From positions 31,859,407 through 31,923,406 of the forward strand of contig OX377202.1 in NCBI GenBank assembly GCA_947396885.1: 64,000 bases of DNA. The letters are read 5' to 3'. A program made the translations under genes and the position numbers. The notes under the pieces were generated by a model. The model was not told the origin of the DNA. It was given only the letters and a program-made list of their open reading frames with translations, and did no database searches. The DNA is from Heligmosomoides polygyrus polygyrus (taxonomy: Eukaryota > Nematoda > Chromadorea > Rhabditida > Heligmosomidae). This document shows positions 1-13,199 of this stretch, piece after piece (positions within the stretch are counted from its first letter, which is position 1; each line of letters starts with the position of its first letter).

Positions 1-989
1 CTCCCATCTCTGAGGATTCTGTTCCTGAATTCTACAGGTGAGGACCCATTCCTTCCTGTCGGGAACTTCATTACAAGCTAATTTCGGGCATTATGGGGCA
101 GTGAATGAGAAAACACCAACAACTGCTTAGACCCTTGCACTTAGTAGACAGCTTGAGAAAACAATCTGCTTTGGTCTCCATGCCCTTGAAACGTCGGCAT
201 CGATGCTCAATTCCGTTATTTCTTCTATGCTAACGAGGTTGGTAGGTGGAAATGTTTATTTTAGGCCTAAAATAATTATGTCCAAATGCCAACCTCGTTT
301 GCACAGAAAAAATGACGAAAGCTATTTCGGTCCTCCTCTAGAGTTTAGTCAGACGAATGAGCTACAGGAGCGATTCCAATGGTTCCTTTGGTAGAGGCTT
401 AAGAATGGAAAATGCTCTGAAGCACAAGAAACTGTCTGTGTCGCCTCTATTCCAATACTCATTCTTGCTCAGATAGCTCTGATTTAATGGACATAAGCCT
501 AGGCTTAACCGAAATTAACCTTCTAAGCATTAATCGAGAGCTTCTAGAGCCTCTACAATTCTAGTTGCGAAAACCGTAGGGATACCCTAAGCTGTGTTGG
601 ATTCAGATCTCAGACAACATAGCACATCTCTAAGACCTTTCTTTTCAGAACAAAGCTGATTTCATCCACCAACAGCTCCCCGACCAAGGAGAACCACGTT
701 GAGTTGAACACGTCGGAAGACTCTGACTCTTCCATGATGGATGTCTCGATGAGTCCCATCACTCCGGCGAAGCGCGAACATGCTACGCCAAAGAAGCGCC
801 ACGGGAAAGTCACCGGTTAGTCCTGCTCCCTCCCACTGGCTTTTGCCTCAGATTCTGTATAGTACTTCGTATCTAATATCCTTCTTTTCAGACTACATGG
901 TTGTGCGTAAGAAGCGCCTGCAGCACTCGCCGAAGCTTCTGGACATCGTTCTGCCCGAAGGCGGCGGTCGTGTAGCTGCTCGCGTCTGA
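1..989 (+). CDS. cki: CKI-family cyclin-dependent kinase inhibitor, C-terminal part
   Basis: Three exons are visible: 1-37 (cut by the window edge), 649-815 and 892-989, stop TGA at 987-989. Exon 1-37 reads PISEDSVPEFYR, the end of the CDI (p27/Kip) domain, and stops at a GTGAGG donor. Exon 649-815 follows a TTTTCAG acceptor and is Ser/Thr/Pro-rich with CDK-type sites (ITPAKR, ATPKK) and a basic KKRHGK patch. The last exon continues as TDYMVVRKKR. Phases agree at both junctions (Arg split 2/1, Asp split 1/2). Family knowledge: CKI/p21/p27 proteins bind and inhibit cyclin-CDK in the nucleus. The block KVTDYM..RK resembles the p21 PCNA-binding degron (TD pair, aromatic residue, basic residue at +4), though the usual leading Gln is His here. 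The CDK-binding N-terminus lies off the left edge, so the total length is unknown. It is a tandem paralogue of the gene at 19257-28943. Confidence 0.88.
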
Positions 990-2330
990 GAGCCGTTGAC
1001 GTTGTACTAGTCCGAGCGTGACCGTGCGGTCCTGCTCGTCTCCCTGTGATACCAAAGAGCGAATCCAAAGCTCCTCCGGGTTCTAGCTTTTGTTTTAATG
1101 TGTTCCGTTCCTTTCACTCGTCTCTGCTCCTTCGGCCTATGCTGTTGCCAAATGTCTCCCTTGTAGCGTCGTACCTATGTGCAAAGTGTTAAGTATTGAT
1201 GTGAAGAATCGCGCAGCAGATAAACAGATTTTATCAGGAGCGTCTTGTCTGGTGCGGTGTGTTCAGATGAAGGGGGAGAGCGGCCTCCGCGTGCGTATAG
1301 GTGGGCGCAAGCGGCGGCGGCGCAGTTATCAATCTGTAAACACTCGTATCTCAATGATATGCGCAGTGGAAGATAGCGATCGATAGTGCGAATGACGGAT
1401 TCGCGGTTTTGACAGATGGAAGTCTTGCTGGTGGAAGCCGGAGGAGACGCGGCGGTGGCCGTCCGCCAAATTCTCCCCGATTTTACGAGCTGCAGCTGCA
1501 AAAACGGCGCGAGAGGTCGCCGAACGCACTCGGGTCGCCCTCGCTGGACTACAGATCCCGGTCCTCCCGGAAGAATGCTCCTCCCGGGATCAGTGACGCA
1601 TCGTTTGCGAGTTCCTGTGGATTCCGGTGAGTCGGCGACGTGAGCTGGCGCTGGTTATTGTGCGTGGTGCTGTCTGACCTTTCGCGAGGCGGATTATCCA
1701 ACAAAAGGCTCGCATCGATCGCCGTCGCTGTCCGCTCTCGTGCAGCTCACCAGCAGCTCGTGCTCGCGACCCGATCATGACGTCGTTGCATAAGGCGCTG
1801 ATGAGCCTGAGCGCCCTGACGCCCATTAACCGCATCACCATTACCCAACACCTCCCCACCACCGCGTTATTACCACCACTAGCACTCAATCATCCCGGCC
1901 AACTAACTGATCGCGGTCGTAAAGATACGGCTGCGCTGCGAGGCTGACCTCGGCCCACTTGGCACTGGCGCCTATTTGCCAACATCGTACTTCTTAAAGC
2001 GGACAGTGCCAACAGTGCCTGGCAAAGCTGGTAGTTAAAGGCCGGTCAGCTCTTCTAGAAATCTGACGTTCCTTACAAGCAAACTGCACTGCGGTGATGC
2101 ACGAGGTGTCCTATTTCTGAATAGTAGGCGGAGTGAGCTACATACCAGTCAGTTCAATCGTAGTTTAGCTCTTTCTCGTTTACAGCTGCAGTGGCTGTCC
2201 TGCAAAGGTCGATAAGATGCGATTAGGTGTAACGTAGCCTTGTCGACAAGGCAACTACTACCTATTCGTGAATTCCATAGATGTTCAACTGAGGCCACTT
2301 TTTAGCCCCATTCTGTGGAAGGACAATGGT
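990..2330. other. Intergenic; GC-rich patch with a weak first-exon candidate
   Basis: Follows the first CKI stop codon; no canonical AATAAA lies close to it. From about 1250 to 1960 the sequence is GC-rich and open on the plus strand, and a good GTGAGT donor occurs at 1627 after the reading ...FASSCGF. This could be a 5' exon of an unseen plus-strand transcript or simply regulatory DNA. No protein family is recognised and no partner exon was found. Confidence 0.25.
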
Positions 2331-2760
2331 AGGCATTAATCAATGCCTTTCTTAGGATGCGCCACTCATTCTGGCCGCTGACTTGGTACCAGTCTTGTTT
2401 GGGAAGGATAAAACACTGACTTGTTCATCATCAAGGCGTTATGCGGCCAGATACACATTCAAATCGCCTCCACAACATCACGTAGAAGTAGAGTGCGTGT
2501 AGCATGCCTGGAGGGATTGATTAACGCCGTCCTTTATGCTGTATCCTTATTTAGACCATACAATTAATTGTGGCGGTGGGCAGGTTAGTGTGGTATGCTT
2601 CCCAGACAGGTATGGTACCGTCTACCGATACCGAAGGGATGGAAGGCGTGGTTGGACTGAGCAAGAGCCGAAGAAGGAACCCTGACTTGAAGCGAACGTG
2701 AAAGCCACAGCCTCCGACCGAGCTACCATGCGCCCACCTAGGAGGAATAAGAAGAATCAC
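2330..2760. repeat. Cluster of three SINE pieces in alternating orientation
   Basis: Minus-oriented 3' fragment at about 2333-2373, plus-oriented 3' two thirds at about 2385-2551 (ends in CCTTTATGCTGTATCCTTA), and a minus-oriented head and middle at about 2555-2745. All match the tRNA-derived SINE defined by the copy at 49610-49901. The alternating orientation indicates SINE inserted into or next to SINE. Confidence 0.7.
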
Positions 2761-3084
2761 ATTTTTTTTTCGATCATCGGTGCACGATGAACAAAAGGGT
2801 GTCTACGAGGAAGCAGAACGCCTACAATTTTTTAAAAGACAACAGAAGGTTCTTGTTTAATGCTCAACGTTTCTCATTGGAAAATTCACCGCTGGCTAGT
2901 GGGTGCACGGCTACTGGTACACAGATGTACTGTCACACATGAATTCCTTAAATAACTCCCAAAGAAGTTCGAGAGAACGAATACATACCGCTCATATGTA
3001 CAGTTCCCTTCTTTGCTCCACTATTTTATCCTTCGCTAGTACCATATCGGTCGCATAAAGGTTAGAGATGGAGGATGGCGTTCG

Positions 3085-3350
3085 TCGGCCTCTGCTTGGA
3101 ATGAGCCACACAGTTCTACATAGTTCTACGGGATCCTGTGGGTGCAGTTTGAGTGCGTATTTTGCCTATTCATCTACGTGGGTGGCCTGCCGATAGGCTC
3201 GTTAGTGTGTTATCCTTACCAGATAAATCTGTTATCGTGCATCGATCCCGTAGGGATGGAAGCTTGGTTGGTCTGGGCAAGATCCGAACAAGGAGCCTAA
3301 CTCGGAGCGAATGTGACAGTCGCCGCCTCCGACTGCCAAGAGGTCACACA
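3085..3350 (-). repeat. tRNA-derived SINE copy, diverged
   Basis: Minus orientation. Recognisable blocks are the bent 3' part (TTCTACGGGATCCTGTGG), the middle (GTGTGTTATCCTTACCAG) and the head region (GGGATGGAAGCTTGGTTGG). The tRNA-like head is degraded at its 5' end. Confidence 0.65.
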
Positions 3351-3359
3351 CGCACTAGA

Positions 3360-6300
3360 AACTCTTGCAGGACTTCACGATGTCATTAGAATGCGTGGCA
3401 CATCCGAAAACGCTGACTCTTGTCCTTCTCTCGCCTTTTCTTTCACTCTATTAGGAATCGCTGGTAAGTTATCGTGTGCCGAAGTCTGCACGATCGCATT
3501 AGTTATGTAACACGTTGGACAATGTTAGTTCCTTCCATCCTGTTCCCTCTACGATCCGCTGAAAGATTTTCATCAGGGAGGCCCAAATCCGAAACATGCA
3601 GGATTGAGACAGCTAAAGTGCCATTAGCCGCGCAACAAATTGCATTCGCCACATCACTGCTTAAGCGAACTGGTTTCAGGCTGGGGTAATCTACATAATC
3701 GGCCGCTAACCCTAGGAGATGAGGCGATGTGGAAGCTATGGCTCGCTTGGTATTCGTTCACAGTTGAGCAATAATCACAGTTAGACTACAGCCATCAACT
3801 GCCTAGGAACACTCAGCAATTTATCAGCTTTAGGAGGAAAGCTTCTGTTGGAGGAGCTTCCCAGTAAACGCAGAAATTGTTCCCAACTGAATTTGTTATG
3901 CGCTTCATCGGCCTCGAAAGGCTCGATTCCAGCCGTCAATTCCCCGCTACTCAAGAAGCTGGAAGCAGAAGGGTTGGCGTTTCTCAAGTAGGGCCCAAAT
4001 ACCCAGGTAGTTCCCCCTTTCTTTTCCGCGTTAGTACGAAAGTAATGTTCCAGCTAGAGAGCTAACCACATCCAGAATTCCGCGGTGGGAGCGTTCGTGT
4101 CCGAGCGAAGGTGCAAGTTGGCGCAAAGTTGTTCGTTATGCAGGCTTCGGTGCATCTCATCGAGTTCCCTCCATCGTGGTCGCGTCGTTTTTAATGGAAT
4201 TCCTCGCCTGACCCGAGGTGACCGACCGCGACTTTACAGCGGCTTCCTCCTAGTACGATACGACGGCCGAGGGGTTGCCGGCCGATGCGGCTGCGGCCAC
4301 CTGACGGTCGCCGCCGCGCGCCTCGAACTTCTATCGGAATGCCGAAGCGGACCGACTGACCGAGCGGTCAGTTGGGGACGGCGGATCTGAGCGGATATCG
4401 GGTCACCGTCGGCCATACTGGCTTCATTAGGGCTCGGCCCAGCGGTCAAGCCGCCCGGTCGGTCGCTGAATTCTAATGAGTTAAGCCGCCATTGTAAACA
4501 AACAATGGAGCGGTCACGGCGCCTGTCATCTAAGCCCGGCGTGTCGGAGGTCTCCTCGCCGACCATGCGCTCTCCGCCATGCACCTGCCCTTTTGAAGAT
4601 GCGACACACTGGCTACATGCACTGTTAATCAGACATGCCTTTGCGACCCGGCCGCGGCCGACCGACCTCGCAGTTCATTAGCTGATTATGACGAATCGAC
4701 TGTCGGAAAGGCGGCGGCTTGCGCCGGACGTCGTCTTCGGTGTCTGGAGAGGAAGCGACTCGTACGGGGGAGATCTGCGCTTTAGTGTTCGACGCTTTAC
4801 GAGCGTTCGGCGGCGTTCTTTCGGCGACGAGCTTCGCACCGCAATCAGAGCACATCGGAACGATCCATAAACGCTCGCACGGAACTAGTCCCTTTTTCGA
4901 AAGGCTACCTATTCAGCAACTGCTAGCTGTTGCCGAAAAACGCCGACCGCCTTGGTTTCTTCCGAAAGCGGCCCTCTGACTTGTTGCCGCTGGAAAATGC
5001 GTGATTTTCGATTTTCGTTGACATCATTGGGCATAGTTGTGTGCGAACGAAAACGATCTTTAGTAGATAACGACAAGATAAGCTCAGGTAGAACTTCGTC
5101 AGCACAGGAGCACCTTAAGCAGTTGATAAGGATAAATCTCAGCGTTGGTCAGTCCCTGCGAGGGACGCGCCACGTATTCTACTTCCATGAAATCTCTTGT
5201 CTTTGAGCGGGCAGCGGTTTTCGGAAGAGATCAGTGTTTTACCATTCCCAGATCATTGTAGCTCCAATTCGTTGATCCCGAAGGGATGGAAGGTTTCGTT
5301 GGCACAGACAAGATCTTATCCAGGAATCTTGGATCGACGTGCATGAGAAAGATGGAGCCACCTCTGGCTTTCACTCTATCACCTGTTTTGCTATCTTGAT
5401 ACGAAGCCTTGCACGAACTATGTGAAAGGGGAGTAGGGTGATAGACAACGGCTGGTTCCTCTTTCTCTTTCTCATGCCTTAAAAGCGCGAAGATAGCTTC
5501 CACCAGTCCCATACCTTCAGCGGTCAATGGTTTTGTACTCTTGAGCCCTTATTGCTAAACAAAAGAAGAAGCCGGTAGCCCTTCTTCTGTATGCAAGTGA
5601 TGTTATCAGCAGAAACTGCTAACCGTTAGCAGATTTGCACAACCCGAATTTTATATTACCCTGAGGGCCACGCTTCAGCAGTACTTCCAAACAGATGATC
5701 TCAACAGTCTTTTCCGAGCGATGACAGGGTCTTTCGTTTATCCCCTGGAGGAAGACGCTTGAACCGAACAAAGTCAGAGGGTAGAGCCGGATGACTCGTG
5801 CAGCCCTTGAAATACAACCTCGATTTGGGAAACGGAAATTTCTGGAGAATCTCTTCAACAAACGTCTTATGTGATTGACAACCCGTCTGAGCTGCATAAC
5901 CTCTTCACAAAAATAGGACCTGTTTCCTCAGAAACGCCGACCCTGTCCTCCCTCTTTCTATATGGTTAGTATAAAAGAGCCTTCCAATTCGCGAATCAGT
6001 TGGATCATTACCTGCCTGATGCTTGATTGTGCTAACTTGCCGTGCTTAAACCCAAGCTGTTCGAAACGCTAACTCAAACGCTGCCTTACAGGCTCTGTAA
6101 GATGCGATCTTTAGCGAAAGCGCACTCCATAGAGGCTCGCGAACGCTGCTGGGATCTCTACGCCCAGAAATTTCAGCTACAGAATTCAGCGTAACTCTTG
6201 TCGTTCCAATCCGTTAAATAAGAAGCTTTCTCAACTGTACCCTTCTGGCATGCCTCTAGACTGATCCTGATGATCAGAAAAAAAACCTTCTTCGTTTAAC

Positions 6301-8130
6301 AAAACACTATCTTCAGTAGGCCTTCCATGCACCTTCGATGGATGACTGGTGTCAGGTTTGCCCGGAAAGAGTGAGGCACTAACCTTTCCATCAGCTGGAT
6401 CGAGCAAGCAATGATTCATGCCGATCTTTATGCGTACTCCATCCTTCTCTTTTGTTCACCATATCCTTTGCAGCTCAAACTGAGAGTTCCTCCCTGTCGC
6501 TTATTCAGCCGTACGTTTATAGAACTTTCTTATCAAGCAGACGGAACTTGTGGCCAGCGCAGATGCCAGTTCGCAAAGCACTTTACCACCACCGCCTAAA
6601 AACACTAAGCACCACTTCAGACCAGTGACATGGTGGTTTTTCGCGTGGCACGGTGCTATCAGAACAGCACGCCTCGAGAATCGCAAGCCTCAGCGCATTG
6701 TTCGGGTGTTCGCGATAACAGGTTCTGAAGGTGCTAATGGAGCTATTCGGAACAATTACTCCGCAGATAAGGCGTTCGTTTCTCTTTAGGAGGAGAAGGA
6801 CGTAGTCCCATGCGGCGCCGCTCCGAGCATCACCGCGCGGTCAGCGGTCAGCTAGAGCTCCCAACGACGAGAAGAAGATGATTTGGGACGACAGATGACC
6901 GTCACGCGGAGTTCGTCGCACCGATTTCCCAGCACCATTTCACGCTTCACGCGACGATCTCGGCCCAGTGCCGAGCGAATTCAAATGACGCATGCGATCA
7001 CGACCGGTGAGGCGAGAAAAACCGAGTTCCTGGCACCATTTCGGCGCCACGACACGATTCCCCTGGCGGTCGGGGAGGACGGGCCGCCGCCGTCGCCGCC
7101 GACTCCATTTGGAAAGTTGCCCGATCGGAGCATATGGAGAAGGTTGTGGAGACGGACGCCATGGCTTCGCGCATAAACATATGCGTTGGGCGAAATGGCG
7201 CGAAGGCGAAAGCAAAAGAAGAGGAATGGCACTGCGCCGTCCCCGTCGAAGAACCTCACAGCTCCTGCTGCGAACTCCCCTCCATCACTGACACCGTAAC
7301 ATGGATGGTAGCGGTTCGCGCTCACTGGGTGGTCCACGTCGCGATTAGTCTTCTTCTGGGGCACGAATCACTCAGTGTCGAACACAGTTTCATCTTCCAC
7401 AAGGAAAGCACAAATTTGGAGAAATCAAAGCAGATTTAATGGTTCGAAGGAGCTCAAAATTCAGTAGCCTTCCATGACCGGTGTCTAGCTATGGAAATTT
7501 TTCTTCTAGAATTTGGCCAGTGAAGAGTTTCCTCCTAGGACACTACTGTACCAAGGAGAGAATTGGTCCTCCTCATGTGAGCAACCATAAAGCTCCCATG
7601 ATATTAGAACTGCAGTAGCCAGTCGGTCACCTTCCGGAGCTCTTCATTTGGTCAAGCAATGCAGTTGACATTCTGGATATCTGAGGGCTGACCGCCTCCA
7701 ATGCAGACCCGGGTTGTCTCGTTATTCATTTCTGCGCCAGAAATCACTGCCCTTCAGTTTACGCAGATGATGTTCCATTCCACGTGCCTAGATGCTTCAC
7801 TCCAGTCATTCAGCCGGGTTCAAAAGCGTAGTGATCCTACCTGGAAGTCGTGCTTTATAAAACTGGCAGCATACCAATGGCCGCCGGATGTTCGATAACG
7901 TTCCGAACAACGGGCATGTGACATTGACCACAAGGGGAAAGAAGTGACCTTGGTTCATCAGTTCTCATTTCATGTCTACAGTACGAGTTAGCGCTGCTCG
8001 ATGGGAACGTTGCTAGCTAACTGAGTACGTCTTTAAAATCGCCTTCACATCTTCTGGAGACGCAGGTAACACAGACGCACGCACGTACGACACTACATCG
8101 TCATTGTCTCCTTTTAAAGAGCTATGTACC
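3360..8130. other. Intergenic, no recognised gene
   Basis: Contains a degraded minus-oriented SINE at about 5150-5345 and two GC-rich patches (about 4080-4900 and 6820-7350) where several frames are open by composition on both strands. No frame shows a known family, a good splice framework or conserved motifs. The patches could be regulatory DNA of the flanking CKI genes; this is inference only. Confidence 0.4.
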
Positions 8131-8137
8131 CAATGAT

Positions 8138-8430
8138 TTCGCGGGAGGTAGCGCAATCGGAGAAAACGCTGACAATCGGATCGAGTCTCTTGGTTCGAGC
8201 CCGACCCCGGCCAACCAAGTCTTCCGTCACTCCCAGATCGGTGAATACGTAACAGACTTGTCAGGGAAGGATAAAATACAGACTTCCGTATCAGATGGCT
8301 ACCGCAAGTTATTGTATACGCCAAGAACTCATCTAAAAACAACTCTATGACATTCCGTAGAAATGAGATACCTGGCGTATCATAACAGGGATTGATTAAC
8401 GCTGCTCTTTATCCTTTCGTATTTGACACA
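8138..8430 (+). repeat. tRNA-derived SINE copy
   Basis: Head with A-box-like TAGCGCAATCGG and B-box-like GGTTCGAGCCC, then the family-specific body (GACTTGTCAGGGAAGGATAAA) and tail GCTGCTCTTTATCCTTT. This copy has the most tRNA-like B box in the window. Confidence 0.75.
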
Positions 8431-8586
8431 CATCCTTTCACAATCTTGCGAAACACCTAACAATTAAAAAGTTGAAGGGTGGGCTTAACTACCAGCCCTC
8501 TTGGGACACGCCATGCGCTCGTCTCCAGAATGACATCATGGAGTGAAACTCTACGCAATAACTTGTGGAAGTCAGATGTTCTAGCG

Positions 8587-8642
8587 TGCTACCCATCCCT
8601 TATAAGCTACCCCTCCCTTATAAGCTACCCCTCCCTTATACT
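8587..8642 (+). repeat. 18-bp tandem repeat, about 3 units
   Basis: Unit CTACCCCTCCCTTATAAG repeated almost exactly, with one base change in the first unit. No gene is associated with it. Confidence 0.85.
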
Positions 8643-8699
8643 TCCGCGCAATGCTCACCTAGTTCAGGCTTGTAAGAAATAACTGTGACAGACTGTTGT

Positions 8700-10860
8700 C
8701 ATCAATCTCCATGACATCACCAAATGGGGCAAATCTGAAAGAACAGTATACTGTATATACTATGCGGTCTGGCGAAGGAACGCGAAGAGTTCGCTTCAGA
8801 TGGGGCATGTGATTCACTTATTATCAGAGGTCCTCGGGAAGGGTTTGAATTCATCTTGTTTTGAAATGAAGCCATGAACTCTGTTCGACCCACAACATGT
8901 ACGACAACATGGCTGTGCGGTGCTAAATTCTTTATGCAATGCTGGGGCACCTAGAGAAAGGAAGTCTAGGTGGTGGAGCAGCACCATTTTTCGGACAGTG
9001 ATGCGGTATTTTGAGTAACAACAAACCTGTATCTAGATCGTTACAAGCGCTTCTACTTAACTACAGTGCAGTGGGCGGAGACATATAAATAGAACCCGAC
9101 TCCGCGACCTGGACAGCAAGACCTTCTCAGCTTCGAGAAGGCTGGCATGTTCATTGTATTGTATGATAACCCTAATCCGCTTTGGGGATGGACTGCATCT
9201 GCTACTCGACGATGCGGCACGCTCGGAGCAACCCCAGAAGAGCAGCACTGAGCTGTTGCCATAGTCCGCCTCAAAAGGGGGAAGTTGGTCATCATCGATA
9301 TGAACCTGCCCAAACATTCCTTTGCTGCTCGTATTATCCTGCTGTAGTTAACTTCTGTCGTTTGTTGTCGTCAGGTGCCAACGGCATCCGATAGGTCTCC
9401 AAAATAACGCGTCCGATGGGTGATTAGAACACGATGACTGGCTTGATAGCACCTCGACAGCCAAGATTCAGTCACGGGGGAAGGAACGCCGCTGGCCGTC
9501 TTCCAGCTGATAACCACGTCTCCTGCACACCGCACCAACCGGGGACAGCACACACAAGAGCGACCGACAGCGATCGCCCCAGTGAACAAGCGTCGGGTCA
9601 GTCGTGCTGCGGCCCTTTCAGGGTGCCCGAGATCTCTCGGCGTAACTTAGACCATTCCATTGTGCATGCGATCGGGTGCCGCCATTCACACTGACTGACA
9701 GTGTCCCTAATAACTCGCGGGATATGGGAAAATGCCATTGAAAGCGCTAACAAGATGCAACACTCATGGGAAGCACAGTCGCACTGATCGGGGCGCACCC
9801 ACTCCAGAAGGACAACGAGCTCTTGAAGAAGGGGTCAGTGGGGATAATTGGGTGGTAATGGTGGTGGTGGTGTGAAGTCGCTCTCAATCGGTCATTATGG
9901 GGTCTCACACAGCTGTTATGAGGTGACTGGGGGTTACTTGGGAGACCGAGCAGTTGCAGTCCATTCATCTTCGCTATTTAAGAGGCAGACGAGAAGAACA
10001 GCTGTGTGCCGAGTGGGTGTGTTACGCACTCGAGAAGGGTCATCGCATTCCTCCGCGCAGGAAATCCCTAGAGCATATGGACAGAGAACCGGGGGTACCA
10101 GAAAGGATCAGCAAATACCGTAAGGCGCTTGGTAAAGAACAGGGCTCCGTTGACCCTGACAGGACATCTCCAGCAAGATTCGCGATAGCGAATCGAATGG
10201 CGGACGCAGTTTACGAGGGTCGTTCAGGGGGAAGCGAGAGGGTCCGAATTTCGAGCCGAGACAGATGGTATATGGTCGGAGGGGCAATTTGCACACGCGC
10301 ACCCGTTTCGGGCTGGCAAATGGCGCCAGACCCTCGAGAGGTTACCTAATTTGCCCGGCCACGACCACGTCAATCCCAGAACGCCGTCGCGTGCGCTGTC
10401 AGAATCCATAACGAGGGGCGAGATTCATGAAGCGTCTGCAACCAGCGCATGGACCATGTCGATTGATTAAGCGCCTGGTGAGAACAACAACCAGCTAACA
10501 GCCGCAGACATGTTGTTGGTGTTCCATTTGGCAGCTACAGATCTTCGCTCTTACCTTGACCTAGTTATTCTTGTTAGCAGAGCCTTAATTTATAAATTTC
10601 ATATCCCCCTTTGCTCTCAAAACTCTGGCGAACTGTGCGCAAGCTTCCGTAACACCTACTGCATAGCTCAAATGAACACTATATGTGCTAGTGATCTAAA
10701 AGTTCGGAATGTGTTAGGACACACGACAAATGATCGCCAATAGTCCCCTACAACTCCAGTTAGGGTCTAGTGACAAGAGAATGAGGAAAAAGGAGAGGAA
10801 CACAGCTGGACAAAGTTGGAGGCTGATAAACATTCGGGGCCGAAATTTTGAAGCAGAGCT
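8700..10860. other. Intergenic, nothing recognised
   Basis: Mixed composition with short chance frames only. No splice framework, tRNA or transposon ends were recognised here. Confidence 0.35.
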
Positions 10861-10865
10861 GCTTC

Positions 10866-11856
10866 GGTAATAAGGATAAAGGATAAAGGACGGCGTTATT
10901 CAATCCTCTTTGGGATGCGCCATGCATTCTACTTCTACGGGATGTCGTGGAGGCGTGTTGAATGCGTATTTGGCCATACAATGAATTGCGGTGGCCAGCC
11001 GATGAACAAGTCAGCGCTTTATCCTTCCCAGACAAGTCTGGTACCAATTCTGGATTTTTTTGGATTGCCTAGGAGCAGCTTCTAATTTCTGATTTATAAG
11101 TTTGTGTTTGGGTTGCCTATTAGTAGCTTCGATTATTATTATAATTTAATCATTTATCTTTCTACATATTTTAATCTTTTTATCTTCTATATCGACCATG
11201 TTTCTTAATTTTTAAATTGCACTATTCCGTATCGACATGTGTACTCTACATGCGTGCCTCCCTTCCACGCCATCGCCGGGGGCGTTTCAGTTTAAAGAGG
11301 CCCTTGAGATACAGGGCCCGCCCCGAAATCGTGCTTGTAGAAGGTCGTAGTCCTAACGCATTTACGGCCAGGATGTCTTTACGGATGCTTTCTGTTTTGA
11401 CCTTTTATGTTTATGTTTATGTTTTGAAGACTTCTATAGAAAATTTTTATTATTATATTAAAACAAAGCAGGGCTACTCTTGGCGAAACAAACAAACAGT
11501 GGTCGTAAATCTCTTGAAACATGACAATTGCTGCTATCCTAAAAAATCCAAATCGCAATCCGTGCTTTCTTTTTTCTCTTTATTGGAGTTTTATTAATGA
11601 TTTTGTTCCGTATGTGCAGCTTGGTTAATAGTTTGCCATTATTAATGTTGTTGTGTTCTAACGTTGTGTTTAATGCCTGGTATTGAGCGCACAATTATGT
11701 GCTTGAATAAATAAATAAATAAATAAATAAATTCACCGACCCAGGAGGGATGGAAGGCTTGGTTGGCCTGGGTGAAATCCGAACCAGCAACCTGGTATCG
11801 GGTGCAGGCGACAGTCGGCGCCTCCTCCGACTGCGCTACACGCGCACGCTTCGGTA
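10866..11856 (-). repeat. SINE copy split by a LINE-tail insertion
   Basis: The 3' two thirds of the SINE lie at 10866-11050 and the tRNA-like head at 11735-11856, both in minus orientation. They join exactly where uninterrupted copies read GTACCAATTCACCGACC. The gap is filled by a 679-bp insert flanked by AATTC at 11046-11050 and 11730-11734. Confidence 0.85.
11051..11729 (+). mobile_element. 5'-truncated non-LTR retrotransposon tail
   Basis: 679-bp insert inside a SINE, flanked by a 5-bp duplication (AATTC) and ending in an (AAAT)n tract at 11705-11729. The body is AT-rich with a GC-rich block near 11270-11340 (GCCGGGGGCG... CGGGCCCGCCCCG) that could form a structured 3' UTR. The 126-residue frame at 11217-11597 shows no known family and is probably chance. 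Confidence 0.6.
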
Positions 11857-12059
11857 ATACTAGAGTCAAACCAATTGCATCGGTTACCAGAACTGTAGCC
11901 ATTTTCTTTAGATTAGTATAACAACGGATACAGTCGGATGACTCAAAAACAGCTTCCAAAAACTCTGCCCCAAGTGTGCAGTTGCTGAAATCCGAACGAC
12001 AAAAATCAGTTTGCCAATACGACATACCTTGGAACTCCAAATGTCTCCAAGAGGTTTCG

Positions 12060-12355
12060 TTTTCCGCTAAGCTCTACACGAGGTTGGCGGCCGACCGACG
12101 TTTCGGCAGATTTGCCTTCCTCTGAGACTGAGGGTATCATCTGTACCATCTGTCGTCTCTATGATCATTGAGTTGCTAGAGCAGGCGCCAGCAGCGTCCC
12201 CATTCGTCCTTGTCGCGTGCCAGAGTGCTCCAATGGATTCTCCTCACTCGATGGACACGAAGAGCATCACATCGTTCGTTCAGGGCTTTCACGAAGTCGA
12301 GCGACGTGTTGGGGATCCTAATGTTCTCGTGACAACTCGCACACGACTTCTTTGA
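12060..12355 (-). mobile_element. LINE 3' end fragment (RT C-terminal region plus 3' UTR)
   Basis: On the minus strand about 12170-12310 reads VKALNERCDALRV followed by LARDKDEWGRCWR, the same C-terminal polypeptide seen in the fragment at 38335-38640. It is followed by a 3' UTR-like stretch containing GAAGGC...GCCGAAACGTCGG and CTCGTGTAGAGCT. The fragment contains an in-frame stop and has no catalytic domain. Confidence 0.6.
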
Positions 12356-13199
12356 CGTCTTGAGAGGCTGAAAGTAAAAAAAAAATCCAAATGTCTGAGA
12401 GTGTCATATCATAATAAAGCGAGGCGACCAAGGTCTTCATTCGTCATTAGCTTAGCGATGCACCACTTATTCTACTTCCGCAAAATATCGGGGAGAGATT
12501 TCAGTGCCCGTTTTTCTCATGCAACCGCTTACGTTATCCAAGCGATAAGCAGGTCAATATCCTTCTCAAACAGTCTGCTACAAAATCATAAATTCAGTGG
12601 AAGGAGGTGGAGGTTTTGCTGGCCTAAGAACGAAGCGAACCTGTGCTCGAGCAGCGGTACCACAGAAGGCAAAGTTTCTTCGCAGCGTTACATACAGCCC
12701 AAGCGAAACTGTCCTATAAAGATCGCTTCGACTGCACAAACCTGGAATGATCACTAGGCATGCACTCCAAAACCACATTTCACAGCAATCTACTAAACGA
12801 GCAAGGGAAGCACAAAGCAGACAGAGCACCGTAGATTGAGCCTAACATAGGATGTGAGCTAATGTCTTATAGATAGGCATTCTTTTGATAGATCTTGGAA
12901 TTTCTGATGAATACATTACCTCAAGATTTGGCTGAGGAGATAAAATGTTAAAGACCCTTGATTGTCGTCAAAATGCCCGTCTAAATGGCAATGAACCCTA
13001 CGGTGGCCTTCTACGGTGAAGGACCCAAATTCCGAGCGCTACTTCCGTTGTCCTGAAGAGGTCGCCTTCTTCTCCAAGGTTTAGTAAAAGGTCACGTAGA
13101 ACAGAATACACTGATACAGTGCAGAGAAATACAATTGACGCACCATTGGTCTCAGAAGTTGTTTCTCCAACCAAAAATGCAACCTGCCTCGAGGCATAG

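Noticed and set aside
11217..11597. 126-codon plus frame
   Set aside because: Lies inside a LINE-tail insert, AT-driven, no conserved motif.
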